Positions 22,399-33,453 are shown, numbered from the stretch's first letter. The stretch: 64,000 nucleotides of DNA from Zasmidium citrigriseum (GCA_002786025.1 NHNW01000074.1:1-64000); one strand, 5' to 3'. The notes: generated by a model not told the origin, from the sequence alone. Numbers and translations: made by a program.

Positions 22399-23100
22399 CT
22401 AGTTCTCGACTGGAAGACCCGTAAACGAGTTCCAATCTAAAGAGGTAAGTATAGTAGTTTTATTAGTTATAAGTTAACTTACCGAATGTTTCGAAGGAGT
22501 AAGCACCCCAATCGAAATCGGCAAAGGTATCCTCGATCCCCGGAACGTTCTCGAGACCCATGTTAGTAGTAATCTCGTCCGTAGCTAATAAGAATTAGTA
22601 ATAAGTAAGTTAGGTAAATTTTTAGACTTACTAGTATTCTCTTGTTATTCTACGGCGTTCTCGGTATTCGGAATCGTCTCGGTCGTCTCGGAAGTCGGGA
22701 AAGTAGAGGTAAGAAGGTCACGAAGCTCGGCAATCTCGTTATCCTTAGCCATAACTATAAAAAATTAGTAAAAGTAGTAAAAGTAGAAATTTACTTACCT
22801 TGCTCTTTTAACAAGCCGACCTTCTCTCGTAGCCTCTTAATCTCGCCCGCTTTACGCTAATTCTTATGAATATAGTACCGGAGGTTCTAATAGTCGCGGT
22901 ACGTAATAGTTTTCTTAATAAAAATTAGTAGTTTCTTAAGAATTAAGTATTATACTTACCTCTTCCGGTTCCTAGCGATCCTAAACAGTTGTAAGGCCAA
23001 ATTTCCTCTCTTTAACTCTCTTCGACACCGCGGGACCCGGTATTTCCTTCCCGGTTTTGCCGACTCTCTTCTCTTTTTTTTTATTTTTCGATTTTAGCAT
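22399..23100 (-). pseudogene. element gene C: 172-residue coiled-coil protein, lightly mutated
   Basis: Not recognised. Five exons on the minus strand: 23100-22960, 22913-22799, 22754-22632, 22584-22483 and 22436-22399. The four introns are 44-47 bases, with GTAAGT donors and AAG/TAG acceptors. The exons sum to 519 bases in one frame ending in TAG. About five internal stops remain, all TAG/TAA at likely former Gln or Trp codons. The N terminus is very basic (MLKSKNKKKEKR). A Lys/Arg-rich helix with leucine spacing (IKRLREKVGLLKEQ) and a second helix (NEIAELRDLLTS) suggest a zipper-like coiled coil. The C terminus is acidic and aromatic (TFADFDWGAYSFETF), reminiscent of an activation domain. 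A regulator-like protein is plausible but unproven. Confidence 0.6.
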
Positions 23101-23700
23101 TTCTAGACGTTTTAGATGATTTCGCGTAAGTTTCGGTTTTAGTATGAAAGTGTAGAGAAAAGTTATAAGTTAAGAAGTAGGAGAGAGCCTATACTTATGT
23201 TTCTAGAGGCCTAGGATTTAAGTTATAGCTATTAGATCCCTTAATGCGCTCTAGAACTTAATTAAAATCCTTTAGAAGTTTTACTCTTATTAAATAAGAG
23301 GGAGTATATTAAACGTAATTCTAACTACATAAAGAGCTTTATTAGGCTCTATTATATACGTATGTAAGATAGTAAGGTTATACGTTAACTATAGTATTAA
23401 ATATTTAGGAACTAAAATTAATAGACTAGTAGCTACTTTACATATTTAGGTCTATTAGCTAGACTTATATATTATAAAATATCTATATAGATTATAGACT
23501 ATTAAAACTATTATGTTATAAATTTTAAAGTCTTAATATAGTATACTTAGCTAGATATTCTAATACTAGTACTTATATATAAAGACGTATACCTCTTAAC
23601 TTTTATTCTTCTACCCTAATATTATTAAAACTATTATATATAGTTAGATCTATATATACTCTTTATACTTAGTATAAGTATATATATATACTAAGTTTAG
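23101..23700. other. AT-rich element interior, no gene seen
   Basis: RIP-altered sequence between gene C and the right subterminal palindromes. Probably the promoter of gene C plus degraded sequence; no frame or repeat could be assigned. Confidence 0.5.
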
Positions 23701-23719
23701 GTGGAGTAATTATAGTAGA

Positions 23720-23844
23720 GTAATTACTCTAAGTAATTACTCTACCTATATAGCCCTTAAGTAATTACTCTAATTCGAACTCTTCTCCGAGTAATAGTAT
23801 TTACTCTTACTTCTACTCCGCCTTAAAAACCGTTAAGTAATTAC
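23720..23844. promoter_or_regulatory. right subterminal palindrome cluster (4 x GTAATTAC)
   Basis: GTAATTAC occurs at 23720, 23733, 23761 and 23837, mirroring four copies at the left end. Probable transposase-binding sites by analogy with other hAT elements. Confidence 0.6.
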
Positions 23845-23869
23845 TCGGGTATTTACTTCTACTCTAAAT

Positions 23870-23888
23870 TAAGGTTTGCCCATCTCTG
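23870..23888 (-). repeat. right terminal inverted repeat
   Basis: TAAGGTTTGCCCATCTCTG on the plus strand, the perfect complement of the left end, immediately followed by the target duplication. Confidence 0.95.
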
Positions 23889-23896
23889 ATTCGTGC
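23889..23896. repeat. right target site duplication (ATTCGTGC)
   Basis: Exact copy of 14182-14189. Without the transposon and one copy of this octamer, the flanks would join into continuous intergenic DNA. Confidence 0.9.
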
Positions 23897-24945
23897 AAAC
23901 TCGTACCTGCATTGACAGTAACGCTAGCGGCTCGCTTGAGGCGATGGCTGAATCCTACTGCGAGGGAAGCTTTTTGGCGAACGCCTTGATTCGCAATGCT
24001 CTCCTGCTTCCTCCACCGTCGAACCTCGTGGCTCTTTCACGGCTTGCCGACGTAACCGGATTGTTTCCAAAAGCGGCCACCGGCGGGAGATTGAAGGCCA
24101 CGAAGCACTCCTGGTGAACACGAGAGTCTATCTGCGTTTATCTGGGGGGCCGTGGGCGCATGGGATGATGCATCGTCACACACGCATCGAGCGAGGGACG
24201 CCGTCGCAAAGGACACGGACAGGGTGTGGACGCCCAGGAGAAGTGGCTCAGTCGGACGACGGAAGTATGGGTCCGCCGTTGGAGGCCACAGGACAAAAAA
24301 GACAAATGTCGGGTGAATCGCTGGTGTCTGCATCCCCGAGCCTCTGTCTTTTGCGGTGCGGACGGCTTCTTTGAACGACGGCGGCTATGGGTAGAATTGC
24401 TGCGGCAGCGTGTATATCAAATCTCAGGTCGCTCTTTGTCGTCGGCGTCGACTGGAGGCGGCTTGTGCTGGCGGAGGTGGTGCAACGTGTGGCAGGCGCG
24501 AGTGGCCGCGGCTAATGAGTGGACCCACCTTTGGTTGTGAAACAGCTAGGGTATGCCGGTCGTCATTTCTGCGACTGCAACGCCGGCAGCACGCTTTGGC
24601 AGCGCACCTGCTGGCCGTCGTCAGCGCGTGCAAATCAGCTGTGGCCGTCGTGGGTAATGTGCGGGTCCAATGCCGTGCGCGCCGTCGCCAAACCGGGCGG
24701 CCGCACCTTCCCAAGCGTGTCTTGCTCTTGCTGCGCCGGCAGCTTCAAAGCACTCACTCTCTCTCATCACTCTCCTTTGACGCCCACTCCGTTGCGGCTT
24801 TGATTCTTCTTCTGTTTGCTGCGTGCCTCGTCTTTCTTCGCACGCCTCTCTTCCGTCCTTCATTAACCCGCGCTACATGCGCTTTTTTGAGCACGTTGTT
24901 TAACCGTCTGCACCCTCTTTTGGCGCAGCCATACGCTCCTTCATA
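23897..24945. other. region upstream of the tyrosinase gene
   Basis: About 1 kb of GC-rich sequence with ordinary CA/TG content. Frames of up to 178 codons run up to the tyrosinase ATG but have Arg/Cys/Ser-rich, low-information translations and no family motif. A CT-rich stretch just before 24946 looks like a core promoter. Confidence 0.5.
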
Positions 24946-27279
24946 ATGCTCGCAAGCATCTCGTCACTCGTTCTGCTCGCCGGGGCCGCCGCCGCTCACG
25001 GCCTCCAGCATGAGCACCTTCACAAGCGCCAGCAGGCTGGTGCCTCCCAGGTCTTGATCACCGGCGCAAAGGGCTTCGGCGACAACCAGGTCCACACCCG
25101 TCTAGAGGTCAGCGACCTCGCCTCCAACCGCCCCGATCAATGGACCCTCTTCGTCGGTGCCATGCGCCGATGGATGGATGGCGACTCCAAGAACTCCACC
25201 GGCTACTACCAGGTTGCCGGCATTCACGGTGTGCCGCGCGAGAGCTGGAACGGCGTCAATCAGTGCTCCTCGTGCGGTGATGCCGATGGTTACTGCACCC
25301 ACGATTCGTGCCTCTTCCCCGCCTGGCACCGTACCTACATGGCTCTATACGAGCAGGAATTCCTCAAGATTGCATGCGAACTCGCCGGCGAATACACTGG
25401 CACCAAGAGACAATCCATGGTGGACGCTTGCTCGACTATGCGTTTCCCCTACTGGGACTGGGCTGCGAAGGCTGAGTCTGGCGATGTTTTCCCAGCTTTC
25501 TTGAGCTCTCCTCAGATTGTTGTTGATATGCCTCAAGGCCAGGTGACGATGAACAACCCATTGTACACCTTCAAGCTCCCCGACCCAAGCGCCATGTACT
25601 ACAGCCCATTCAACACCTGGCCCGAGACTCTGCGATACCCCAACAGCAACAACCAGGATGCCAGCAGCCAAGAGCAGTCGGCCGTGAATGCGTTTAACAA
25701 CATCCAGTCCAGCATGCAGGACCAGGTCTACTCGCTCATGGGCTGCGACGACTACCTGCACTTCAGTAACGATGCTTCTGGATCCACCGAGAAATGTGGC
25801 AACTCCATCGAGGGAATTCATAACACGATTCACACGACTGGTGGTGGCCCCGGCTCCAACGGTGCTTCTGGAGGACACATGACTTACTTGCCGCTGGCTG
25901 CCTTCGACGGTCTGTTCTGGCTTCACCACTGCAACGTGGACCGTCTCTTCGCCATCTGGCAGACGATCAACCCAGACAGCTACGGTGCCTCGCAGACCGC
26001 TCCCCACAACACTTGGACCATCCAGTCTGGCTCGACCCAGAACGCCGATTCGCCATTGACTCCATTCCGCAAGGACAGCTCCAGCTTCTGGACCACCAAC
26101 GATGTGCGCGACTGGGAGGCCACCTTTGCCTACACTTACCCAGAGTTCTCGACCACCGATGGCAGCCGTGCTTCCATCATCAACTTCGTCAACAGCCTCT
26201 ACGGCCCCAATGCCAACATGACTGCCGCCTCTGTCTCCAAGAACGCTGAGACTGACTCGGCTGGCAACTCTGGACGCGCCCTTGCCGGTGGCAGCTCTTC
26301 CAGCTCGAGCTCCAGCACCAGCGCTGCCGCCTCTTCGACTTCTTCGACTGCCGCCACTACTTCGGTCGTTCCACCTTTCAACGCCCACAACGCCAGCGTG
26401 ACTGCCTCCAGCGGAGTCGCCATGCCAACTGGAGGTTTCTCGAACATGACTGTGCCAAACAACTCGACTTTCAACGCTCCTAACGGTAGCAGCTACGAGT
26501 ATGTCTGCCACGTTCAGACCCCACGATACACGCTCAACGGCTCGTACGTGGTCTACCTCTTCGATGCGCCAGCCAAGTCCAACGACTCTTCCACCTGGCT
26601 CGGCGATGAGGGCTGCATTGGTACTATTGGTGTTCTCGCAGGTGGTGAGATGGCCAACCCAGATGTCCATATTGCTGGTGCCATTCCTGTCACCCGTCAT
26701 CTCCAGAAGCGATGCGAGGAGGGCAAGTTGACCAGCATGAGCGAGAAGAACGCCGTTCCTTACTTGACCAAGAACCTTCACTGGCGCGTTGCCCGCGAGG
26801 GCGAGGAGGTTCCCGTCCAGAAGATCCCAACCTTCCAGGCTGCCGTCTTCTCTGGTACCTCCAACCAGCCAAAGGAGGGCTCTCTTGGCACATGGAACTC
26901 GTACGTGCCCCAGGTCGAGGTCACCAAGAACAAGGCCGGTGGTGCCAAGGTCGCGCCAAGCTACGCCTCGAACGGTGGCTCTGGCTCCAGCAGCGCTCCT
27001 TGCCCTGAGGAGTCAAGCCCAGCGTCTCCTCAAGAGTCCAGCCCAGCTTACCCTCAAGAATCGAGCCCTGCCTCGCCTCAGGAATCGAGCCCAGTCGCTC
27101 CTCCACCATACCCAGCAAGCAACGCTACCGTCCCAGCATACCAACCTCCAGCTGCCAGCGGCACCGGCGCTTACTCTCCTGGATCGACCAGCCCAGTCCC
27201 ATACACCGGTGCTGCCAGCAAAGCCTCCTTCGGCTTCGCTGGTCTTGCCGTTGTTGTCGGTCTTGTCGCTGCCCTTTAA
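24946..27279 (+). CDS. secreted, probably GPI-anchored tyrosinase
   Basis: A 777-residue single-exon type 3 copper oxidase that oxidises phenols to quinones, a step toward melanin-like pigment. A signal peptide (about 19 residues, ending at AAAAHG) is followed by a KR dibasic site. CuA ligands lie in AGIHGV, YCTHDSC and FPAWHRTYMALYEQ (near residue 128). CuB ligands lie in GIHNTIH and FDGLFWLHHCNVDRLFAIW (near residue 325). A Ser/Ala linker leads to a tyrosinase C-terminal domain from about residue 520 (YEYVCHVQTPRYTLNGSYV). Then comes a Pro/Ser-rich segment with four ESSP repeats, and finally a Ser/Ala site plus hydrophobic tail (GFAGLAVVVGLVAAL) like a GPI signal. Many Asn-X-Ser/Thr sites fit secretion. 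Adjacent frames on the other strand are shadows. Confidence 0.93.
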   Translation: MLASISSLVLLAGAAAAHGLQHEHLHKRQQAGASQVLITGAKGFGDNQVHTRLEVSDLASNRPDQWTLFVGAMRRWMDGDSKNSTGYYQVAGIHGVPRESWNGVNQCSSCGDADGYCTHDSCLFPAWHRTYMALYEQEFLKIACELAGEYTGTKRQSMVDACSTMRFPYWDWAAKAESGDVFPAFLSSPQIVVDMPQGQVTMNNPLYTFKLPDPSAMYYSPFNTWPETLRYPNSNNQDASSQEQSAVNAFNNIQSSMQDQVYSLMGCDDYLHFSNDASGSTEKCGNSIEGIHNTIHTTGGGPGSNGASGGHMTYLPLAAFDGLFWLHHCNVDRLFAIWQTINPDSYGASQTAPHNTWTIQSGSTQNADSPLTPFRKDSSSFWTTNDVRDWEATFAYTYPEFSTTDGSRASIINFVNSLYGPNANMTAASVSKNAETDSAGNSGRALAGGSSSSSSSSTSAAASSTSSTAATTSVVPPFNAHNASVTASSGVAMPTGGFSNMTVPNNSTFNAPNGSSYEYVCHVQTPRYTLNGSYVVYLFDAPAKSNDSSTWLGDEGCIGTIGVLAGGEMANPDVHIAGAIPVTRHLQKRCEEGKLTSMSEKNAVPYLTKNLHWRVAREGEEVPVQKIPTFQAAVFSGTSNQPKEGSLGTWNSYVPQVEVTKNKAGGAKVAPSYASNGGSGSSSAPCPEESSPASPQESSPAYPQESSPASPQESSPVAPPPYPASNATVPAYQPPAASGTGAYSPGSTSPVPYTGAASKASFGFAGLAVVVGLVAAL

Positions 27280-27982
27280 ATGATGATCTGAAAAAGATCA
27301 AGGGCAGGAGGACGAGGATGACATGGATTGGTGCTCTTTTTAATATGCATACTTCGATCGACGGCCGCTTTTCTTCCACAAATTTGTCACGAACCAAGAC
27401 TTTACACCCTAATGCGCGAACCACCAAAGGAGAAAAAGGATACCCCTGAAAGCATGGACGGTGCATTGGAATTGCGGTAATAGTAAGCTAAAGAGAAGAG
27501 AGAAAAGAGAGGACTAGACGCAAGTGCGGAGGCTTGACTGCTGTGGATGGATGACCGCACTTCCTGGGAAAGCAAAACTGATATATGATGTTTATATCAG
27601 TCTAGGGAGTCGATACGTGTACAGTAGAGTTAACCCAGTTCTGTTTTGTTTGTGTTGTCTATGTGTGTGTTTTTGCATTCGAACCTCTTTTAGCGTGGCT
27701 GGACGTGCATGAAATGGAGTTGATTCTTGTTTCTTTTTGTTAAAGCCTTGCGATCCTGGCTCTCTTGAAACAGCTGAAGTGAAGTGAGGTTTGAGTTGCC
27801 GGTACGCATTCCAGTCATTCACCGACGTGGTGGTACTGGGCGCTGCTTGGCATCGTTGTTGCCACGTGCTTGCCATGCGAAGTCGTTTCTTGTCTTTTAC
27901 CAACGCTCAGGATTGTACATTCCTTTGTTACCCCTTTCGTATCTGATTACGACATCCATCATCACAATCCTTTACCACCCGC
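27280..27982. other. convergent intergenic region
   Basis: Lies between the stop codons of the tyrosinase and the membrane protein on the other strand. No supported gene. It should contain both 3' ends. Confidence 0.5.
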
Positions 27983-29344
27983 TCAGCCACTCATCCACTC
28001 GCAAAGACAACCCGCATCGGTCGAATCCGATTGAGCCGCTGGATCAGATTCTTCGAGATGAATTATGATCGGGTTTCCGTCTGCGTCGGCTATCCAGTTT
28101 GCTTCGCCGCTCTCGAGGATCTGGTATTGTTGGCAGTAGGGTTGTGCTGAGTTTGGGGAGGGTCTGCGTTCGCGGAGTTTGAATTTGTAGGGGAGAGCGG
28201 GAAGGGAGGATGAGGAGGACGAGGTTGTGGAGGATGTTAAGTGTGCAAAGGAGGAGGAGGTTGGTAGAGAGGTGGTTGTGCCGGTTGTGGTTGGAGTGGA
28301 AGTTGTCGTGTCTGTAATCGTTGACGAGATTTGGTTCGTTGTTGAAGTTGGCGAGACTATGATTTGTGAGGCGCTTCCGGTTGGTGTGGTCATGGATGCG
28401 GCTGGGCTTGCGGTCTGGTTGATGTATATGAAGCCTTCGAGCAGGGTTTCGTTGAAGAAGCAGAACCAGGGCTCATCTCCAGTAACGAGACTTTGTCTCT
28501 TTCGCAAGACTTGTGAGCGGCGGCGTCGCTTCGACGAGGTGCTCAATTCGCTCTCAGGTACGACAACGACTTTGTTGTACGTGTTTGCAAAGTACAGCGC
28601 AGTTCCATATTCGGGATGCTCGTTGTCGGTGACCGGGAGGAACTTCGAATCTGTGGTGTTCATGCTGGACGGTTGGGATCCGTATTGGACGGCTGCGTTG
28701 CTGCTGTTGGAGAAAAGTCGTGCTTCAGAGGCGAATTCGCCGACGAACTTTTCGATTGCCACGCCGAGTTGCATGGGGTCATTGCTGTTGCAGGCCCAGG
28801 CGACTTTTTGGCTTTGCTGTGGCAGACATGCCGCTTGTGTCTTTTCGGCTGCGCTGATGCGAAGGTTGTAGGTACCTGTTGGAGGGCCAGTACCGATGGT
28901 TGTAGATACTGCAACTGCATCGTAAACGGGAATAGAGCTGTTTGATAATGTCGTCGTCGAAGACTCGTGACCTCTCGAAGCTACGCCGAATCCGATGCCC
29001 AAGCCGACTGCAAGTGCAATGACCACAAGTCCAAGTATCCACCAGAGGATGGTTCGACGATGTTGTCTGGGTCGAGGGGGCAGCTCATCGTACTTCTCCG
29101 GCGTCGAAAGCGAGGGATTCGTGCTGACGACTTCTTTGCCCGATTCTTCGTCTATGGCTTGAGGACTTTCGTTCTCATGTATCACCTCGGGGGCAGAAGC
29201 AGGAACGACTTGTATTCCCTCGTCGACAGCCATCTCTTTATCAGTTGACGAATGACTCCCTTTCTCCGCGAGGTTGTTGAAGCCATTGTCTCTGGAAGGA
29301 ACGACTTCGGGAGCCGATGACCACAAGTCTTGCTTCTTGTCCAT
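27983..29344 (-). CDS. single-span membrane protein, DUF7820-like
   Basis: A 453-residue single-exon protein. The first 100 residues are hydrophilic and acidic, ending in a basic patch (RPRQHRRT). One membrane helix follows (ILWWILGLVVIALAVGLGIG), then a Thr/Ser- and Asn-glycosylation-rich outer part. The signature PWFCFFNETLLEGFIYIN near residue 300, preceded by RRRR and KR sites that could be protease-cleaved, and the closing region with CQQYQI resemble fungal proteins grouped as DUF7820. A Thr/Ser linker of about 60 residues separates them. Orientation is probably N-in with a cell-wall-facing ectodomain. Function unknown. Confidence 0.75.
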   Translation of the reverse strand: MDKKQDLWSSAPEVVPSRDNGFNNLAEKGSHSSTDKEMAVDEGIQVVPASAPEVIHENESPQAIDEESGKEVVSTNPSLSTPEKYDELPPRPRQHRRTILWWILGLVVIALAVGLGIGFGVASRGHESSTTTLSNSSIPVYDAVAVSTTIGTGPPTGTYNLRISAAEKTQAACLPQQSQKVAWACNSNDPMQLGVAIEKFVGEFASEARLFSNSSNAAVQYGSQPSSMNTTDSKFLPVTDNEHPEYGTALYFANTYNKVVVVPESELSTSSKRRRRSQVLRKRQSLVTGDEPWFCFFNETLLEGFIYINQTASPAASMTTPTGSASQIIVSPTSTTNQISSTITDTTTSTPTTTGTTTSLPTSSSFAHLTSSTTSSSSSSLPALPYKFKLRERRPSPNSAQPYCQQYQILESGEANWIADADGNPIIIHLEESDPAAQSDSTDAGCLCEWMSG

Positions 29345-30332
29345 TGATGTCAGGTCTCGTTCAAACGACTGCGATCTATGCTGAATGATTCTCTTTCCGG
29401 TCCAATCGTTCGCAAAGAAGAGAATAATCTCTCACAAACGAACGAAGTTTGAGGAAAGAGGGAACGAAGGAGGCAGAAAAGGATTCAGAAGTACTATGTA
29501 CTCATCCACCTTTGTATTCGCAGACGATTTGCATTTCCATCTGAATGGATTCCAGCTGAATGCAATGTCGTCGTGTTCTTCGAAGATAAACTCAGGTCTA
29601 TTGTGAGTTTGGAAGTTGCGATTCGCTGCACGCATTCTGTGTGAACCGTGCACGCCCGTATCCCGGCTTGGGAAAAGCTTGTTTCGACGCAGCTAGAGAG
29701 GTGAATGCACTCGAACGTCTAATCGCAAGTGAAACCGTATGAAGAAGAATGTGACATCAGTCACGAAGACATGCCAGAGTGTTTTTCCATGTGTTGCAAG
29801 TTGATGTCTTGGCTAAAAGGAGTGGCTGTTCGTCGGTGAAGAGAGATCTGACATTTAGGCTGAATTCAGAATTCACATGCAAATTCGGCAGGTACGCTAG
29901 AACTCGCACTGACCAAGTGTACCATGTTGCAAAATGCTAAAGACGATGCTCGTCAAAGAGAGTTGCTGGAGATAATGGAAGTTGCTCGTTCGCTCAAACG
30001 TTGATGTTCGTTTGCTGAAATTGCGAGCCTGCGACAGAGCGTACGAGAATCGAATGTGAAGAGCCCGTAAAGTCGCGCGGCACTGCACTTCACAAGTATC
30101 GCAAGAGCGACGAGAAGTTGTGTGAAGAGTCATTGGCGGATGTCGCTCCAAAGTCGTGTGGTGTGTGATGTCGAAAGCGTAACGTCGTCGCGGCCAAAAG
30201 CGCCAAAAGCAAAAAGTTGGAAGCCAGACACCGGATTCGAACCTGACACCTTCGAAAAGTGCAAAAGAGAAACCACTTCAGCTTTTTGCTTCAGTGGGAA
30301 GAGAAACTTCCGAGGCCGATGGTCACTCGGCG
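29345..30332. other. intergenic, no protein gene seen
   Basis: Upstream of the membrane protein. Around 30,233 the sequence GGATTCGAACC is the complement of a tRNA T-loop, but the flanks do not fold convincingly, so I do not call a gene there. Confidence 0.4.
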
Positions 30333-30420
30333 GGGGCGAGAGGAGAATTGAACATTCGAGCCCTCGCTCGTTAAGACGCTGCCAGAGTAATGGCTTCTAA
30401 CCACTAAACCAGGGACGCCC
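30333..30420 (-). tRNA. tRNA-like sequence, probably degenerate
   Basis: On the minus strand from 30420 the sequence begins GGGCGTCCCTGGTTTAGTGG, a good tRNA 5' end with D-arm (TGGTTTAGTGGTTAG). It includes a CGAGC/GCTCG hairpin like a long variable arm and a TTCAATT T-loop, and ends CTCGCCC, which pairs with five of seven acceptor bases. The T stem and anticodon stem do not pair well by eye, so it is more likely a decayed or misjudged tRNA than a functional one. Confidence 0.25.
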
Positions 30421-30703
30421 ACCCTTTTCCTCTTATGTGGTTGGACAGCCAAAGTTTTCAAATATAATACTTCAATCAGCTCCAGCCCGAAGCTTTGCCG
30501 GCAGGACTTCGCGACTTTCGTCTGCATGAGCAAGTGCGAGGTCGGCTCGTTGTCCCTTGAAACTAGGATCTGTGGGCTGCAATTCCACCGCAGTTGGAGA
30601 GACATAATGACGATCCTCAATCGTCGAGTTTTGCTTCGCTCATAGACATGAGTAAGTTGTTGATCTTCCTTTCCGGGAGGGAGAGCCGTGCGACAGTCTA
30701 CGT

Positions 30704-31711
30704 TCACATCGAAGCCAGCAGATCGTCATCGGAGAAGTCACTCTGGTGCGCGACAGTGAAGAGTGGCTTGTGCATAGGCCATTGTCGTCCATAGTCTCTT
30801 ATCACTTCTTGTGCCTCCTGACCTGTCAACCACCTTGCGAAGTGCGCACCTGATTCATCTGCACCCGGCTTTAGCCTCCCGGCCTCGTTCCGTAGGAACA
30901 TATCACTTTTCACTAGCGCCGAGCACGGATTCAGCAAATGTTCACCACCTTCTACATGTGCTTGCAAAGATGGGATGACGCCGTCTCGCTTCGCGGTCAA
31001 GAATGTCGCTCGGTCCGTCAACAAGAATGCGCGCTCGCTCTCGGCCTTCACCAATGCATCGTAAGGGGCGAGGGGATAAGTCGCTATCCATTTTGCCTGG
31101 CTAATATCTATGCCAGCGGCTGACCAAAGCCTCTGCTCTTTGGCAAATGTCGCAGAGCCATCTCCACGGGTGTGGAAGAGATCGGGATTGACAGTATCGG
31201 CAGGATCGGCAGTCTCGGAAGACGATCTCGCTATGGCCTTCAGTGCACCCTTGATGTCTCGCGCACCAATGTCCACACCCGGACCGGCTAGGACAAAGTG
31301 ATCGTTGAACACTCGTCCAACTCTTACGGCCCAGCCCTCTTCAATTGCTATCCCTTCATTCCAAGGCTCATACGTGAGAGCCACTTGGACAACGTCAGCG
31401 AGTAGCGCAACCTGAGAATGCCTGCTGTGGTTCGTCACCCAGCCAATTCGAAAGTCTCCTCCATTCTTAGCAATGTACAGCTCGGCGAGCTCACGAAGGA
31501 CTCCCGTGTATCCGGCACCACCGTTGCCTATGCGGAAAGCTATAGGGTGGGACGGGTCGCCGAAAAGTTCTTGATCGTCAATGCTGATCGCATCATTTCC
31601 GGCCGGACCGTCGGTCTGTTCAAGCAACTTCGAACGATAGTATCGCGATGTCCATGGGGCCGATGTCTGGACTAGACCGGATACTGGTAGGTTCGGGCTG
31701 TGCTGAGGCAT
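30704..31711 (-). CDS. TupA-like (tungstate-type) binding-protein homologue
   Basis: A 335-residue protein resembling the bacterial TupA family of periplasmic tungstate-binding proteins (type II PBP fold). Matching stretches include RIGNGGAGYTGVLRELA, VVQVALTYEP, VFNDHFVLAGPG, HTRGDGSATFAKEQRLW, FLLTDRATFLTAKR and LLNPCSALV, all in family order. There is no secretion signal, unlike bacterial TupA, so it is probably intracellular; an ion-binding or adapted role is inferred. The frame is open upstream to 31972, but the ATG at 31711 is chosen because the extra 87 residues are Arg-rich and unrelated to the fold. No introns. It follows the RVB2 gene on the same strand by 272 bases. Confidence 0.75.
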   Translation of the reverse strand: MPQHSPNLPVSGLVQTSAPWTSRYYRSKLLEQTDGPAGNDAISIDDQELFGDPSHPIAFRIGNGGAGYTGVLRELAELYIAKNGGDFRIGWVTNHSRHSQVALLADVVQVALTYEPWNEGIAIEEGWAVRVGRVFNDHFVLAGPGVDIGARDIKGALKAIARSSSETADPADTVNPDLFHTRGDGSATFAKEQRLWSAAGIDISQAKWIATYPLAPYDALVKAESERAFLLTDRATFLTAKRDGVIPSLQAHVEGGEHLLNPCSALVKSDMFLRNEAGRLKPGADESGAHFARWLTGQEAQEVIRDYGRQWPMHKPLFTVAHQSDFSDDDLLASM

Positions 31712-31983
31712 TGAGTAACGAGAATGAGATGGCAGAAACGCCTCTATTGCATTGGGCTGTATGTGATCGTGAGGGAGGGGCCTGAGATAGCAAATGCGTC
31801 TTGCATTGTGACGCTTGATGCGCGATACTAAGTCTACATTGCAAAGCTGAAGTTGAAGTGACGTGCAAGGATCCAAATGCCGACCCACTCGCCTAATCGC
31901 TTTTAGCCGGCATTCAAAACTCCTCCAGCGCCGTGCTGTTTGAACCCACCCGTTCCCTTGGATATCGTACAAATCAAAGCCAG

Positions 31984-33453
<1,470 letters not shown>

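Larger units (their letters stand above)
14190..23888 (+). mobile_element. 9.7 kb hAT transposon with extra genes, RIP-affected
   Basis: The element is bounded by perfect 19-base terminal inverted repeats (CAGAGATGGGCAAACCTTA and its complement) and flanked by an exact 8-base target duplication, so both ends are certain. Inside are a transposase on the plus strand, three other spliced genes on the minus strand, an inverted repeat, tandem arrays and subterminal palindromes, listed separately. CA and TG are strongly depleted throughout. At 9,699 bases it is far larger than a typical hAT element. It inserted between the complex I gene and the tyrosinase promoter without breaking either. The transposase is dead in this copy, but the ends look movable if transposase came from elsewhere. 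Confidence 0.9.

Noticed and set aside
24410..24946. 178-codon frame ending at the tyrosinase start
   Set aside because: Cys/Arg/Ser-rich translation, no motif, overlapping frames on the other strand; more likely promoter and leader.
25345..26781. 478-codon open frame on the minus strand
   Set aside because: It lies wholly opposite the tyrosinase gene, has Val/Gly/Arg-rich translation without motifs, and results from the GC-rich codon bias of the real gene.
30122..30400. 92-codon frame on the plus strand
   Set aside because: Overlaps the tRNA-like sequence and has no protein-like features.
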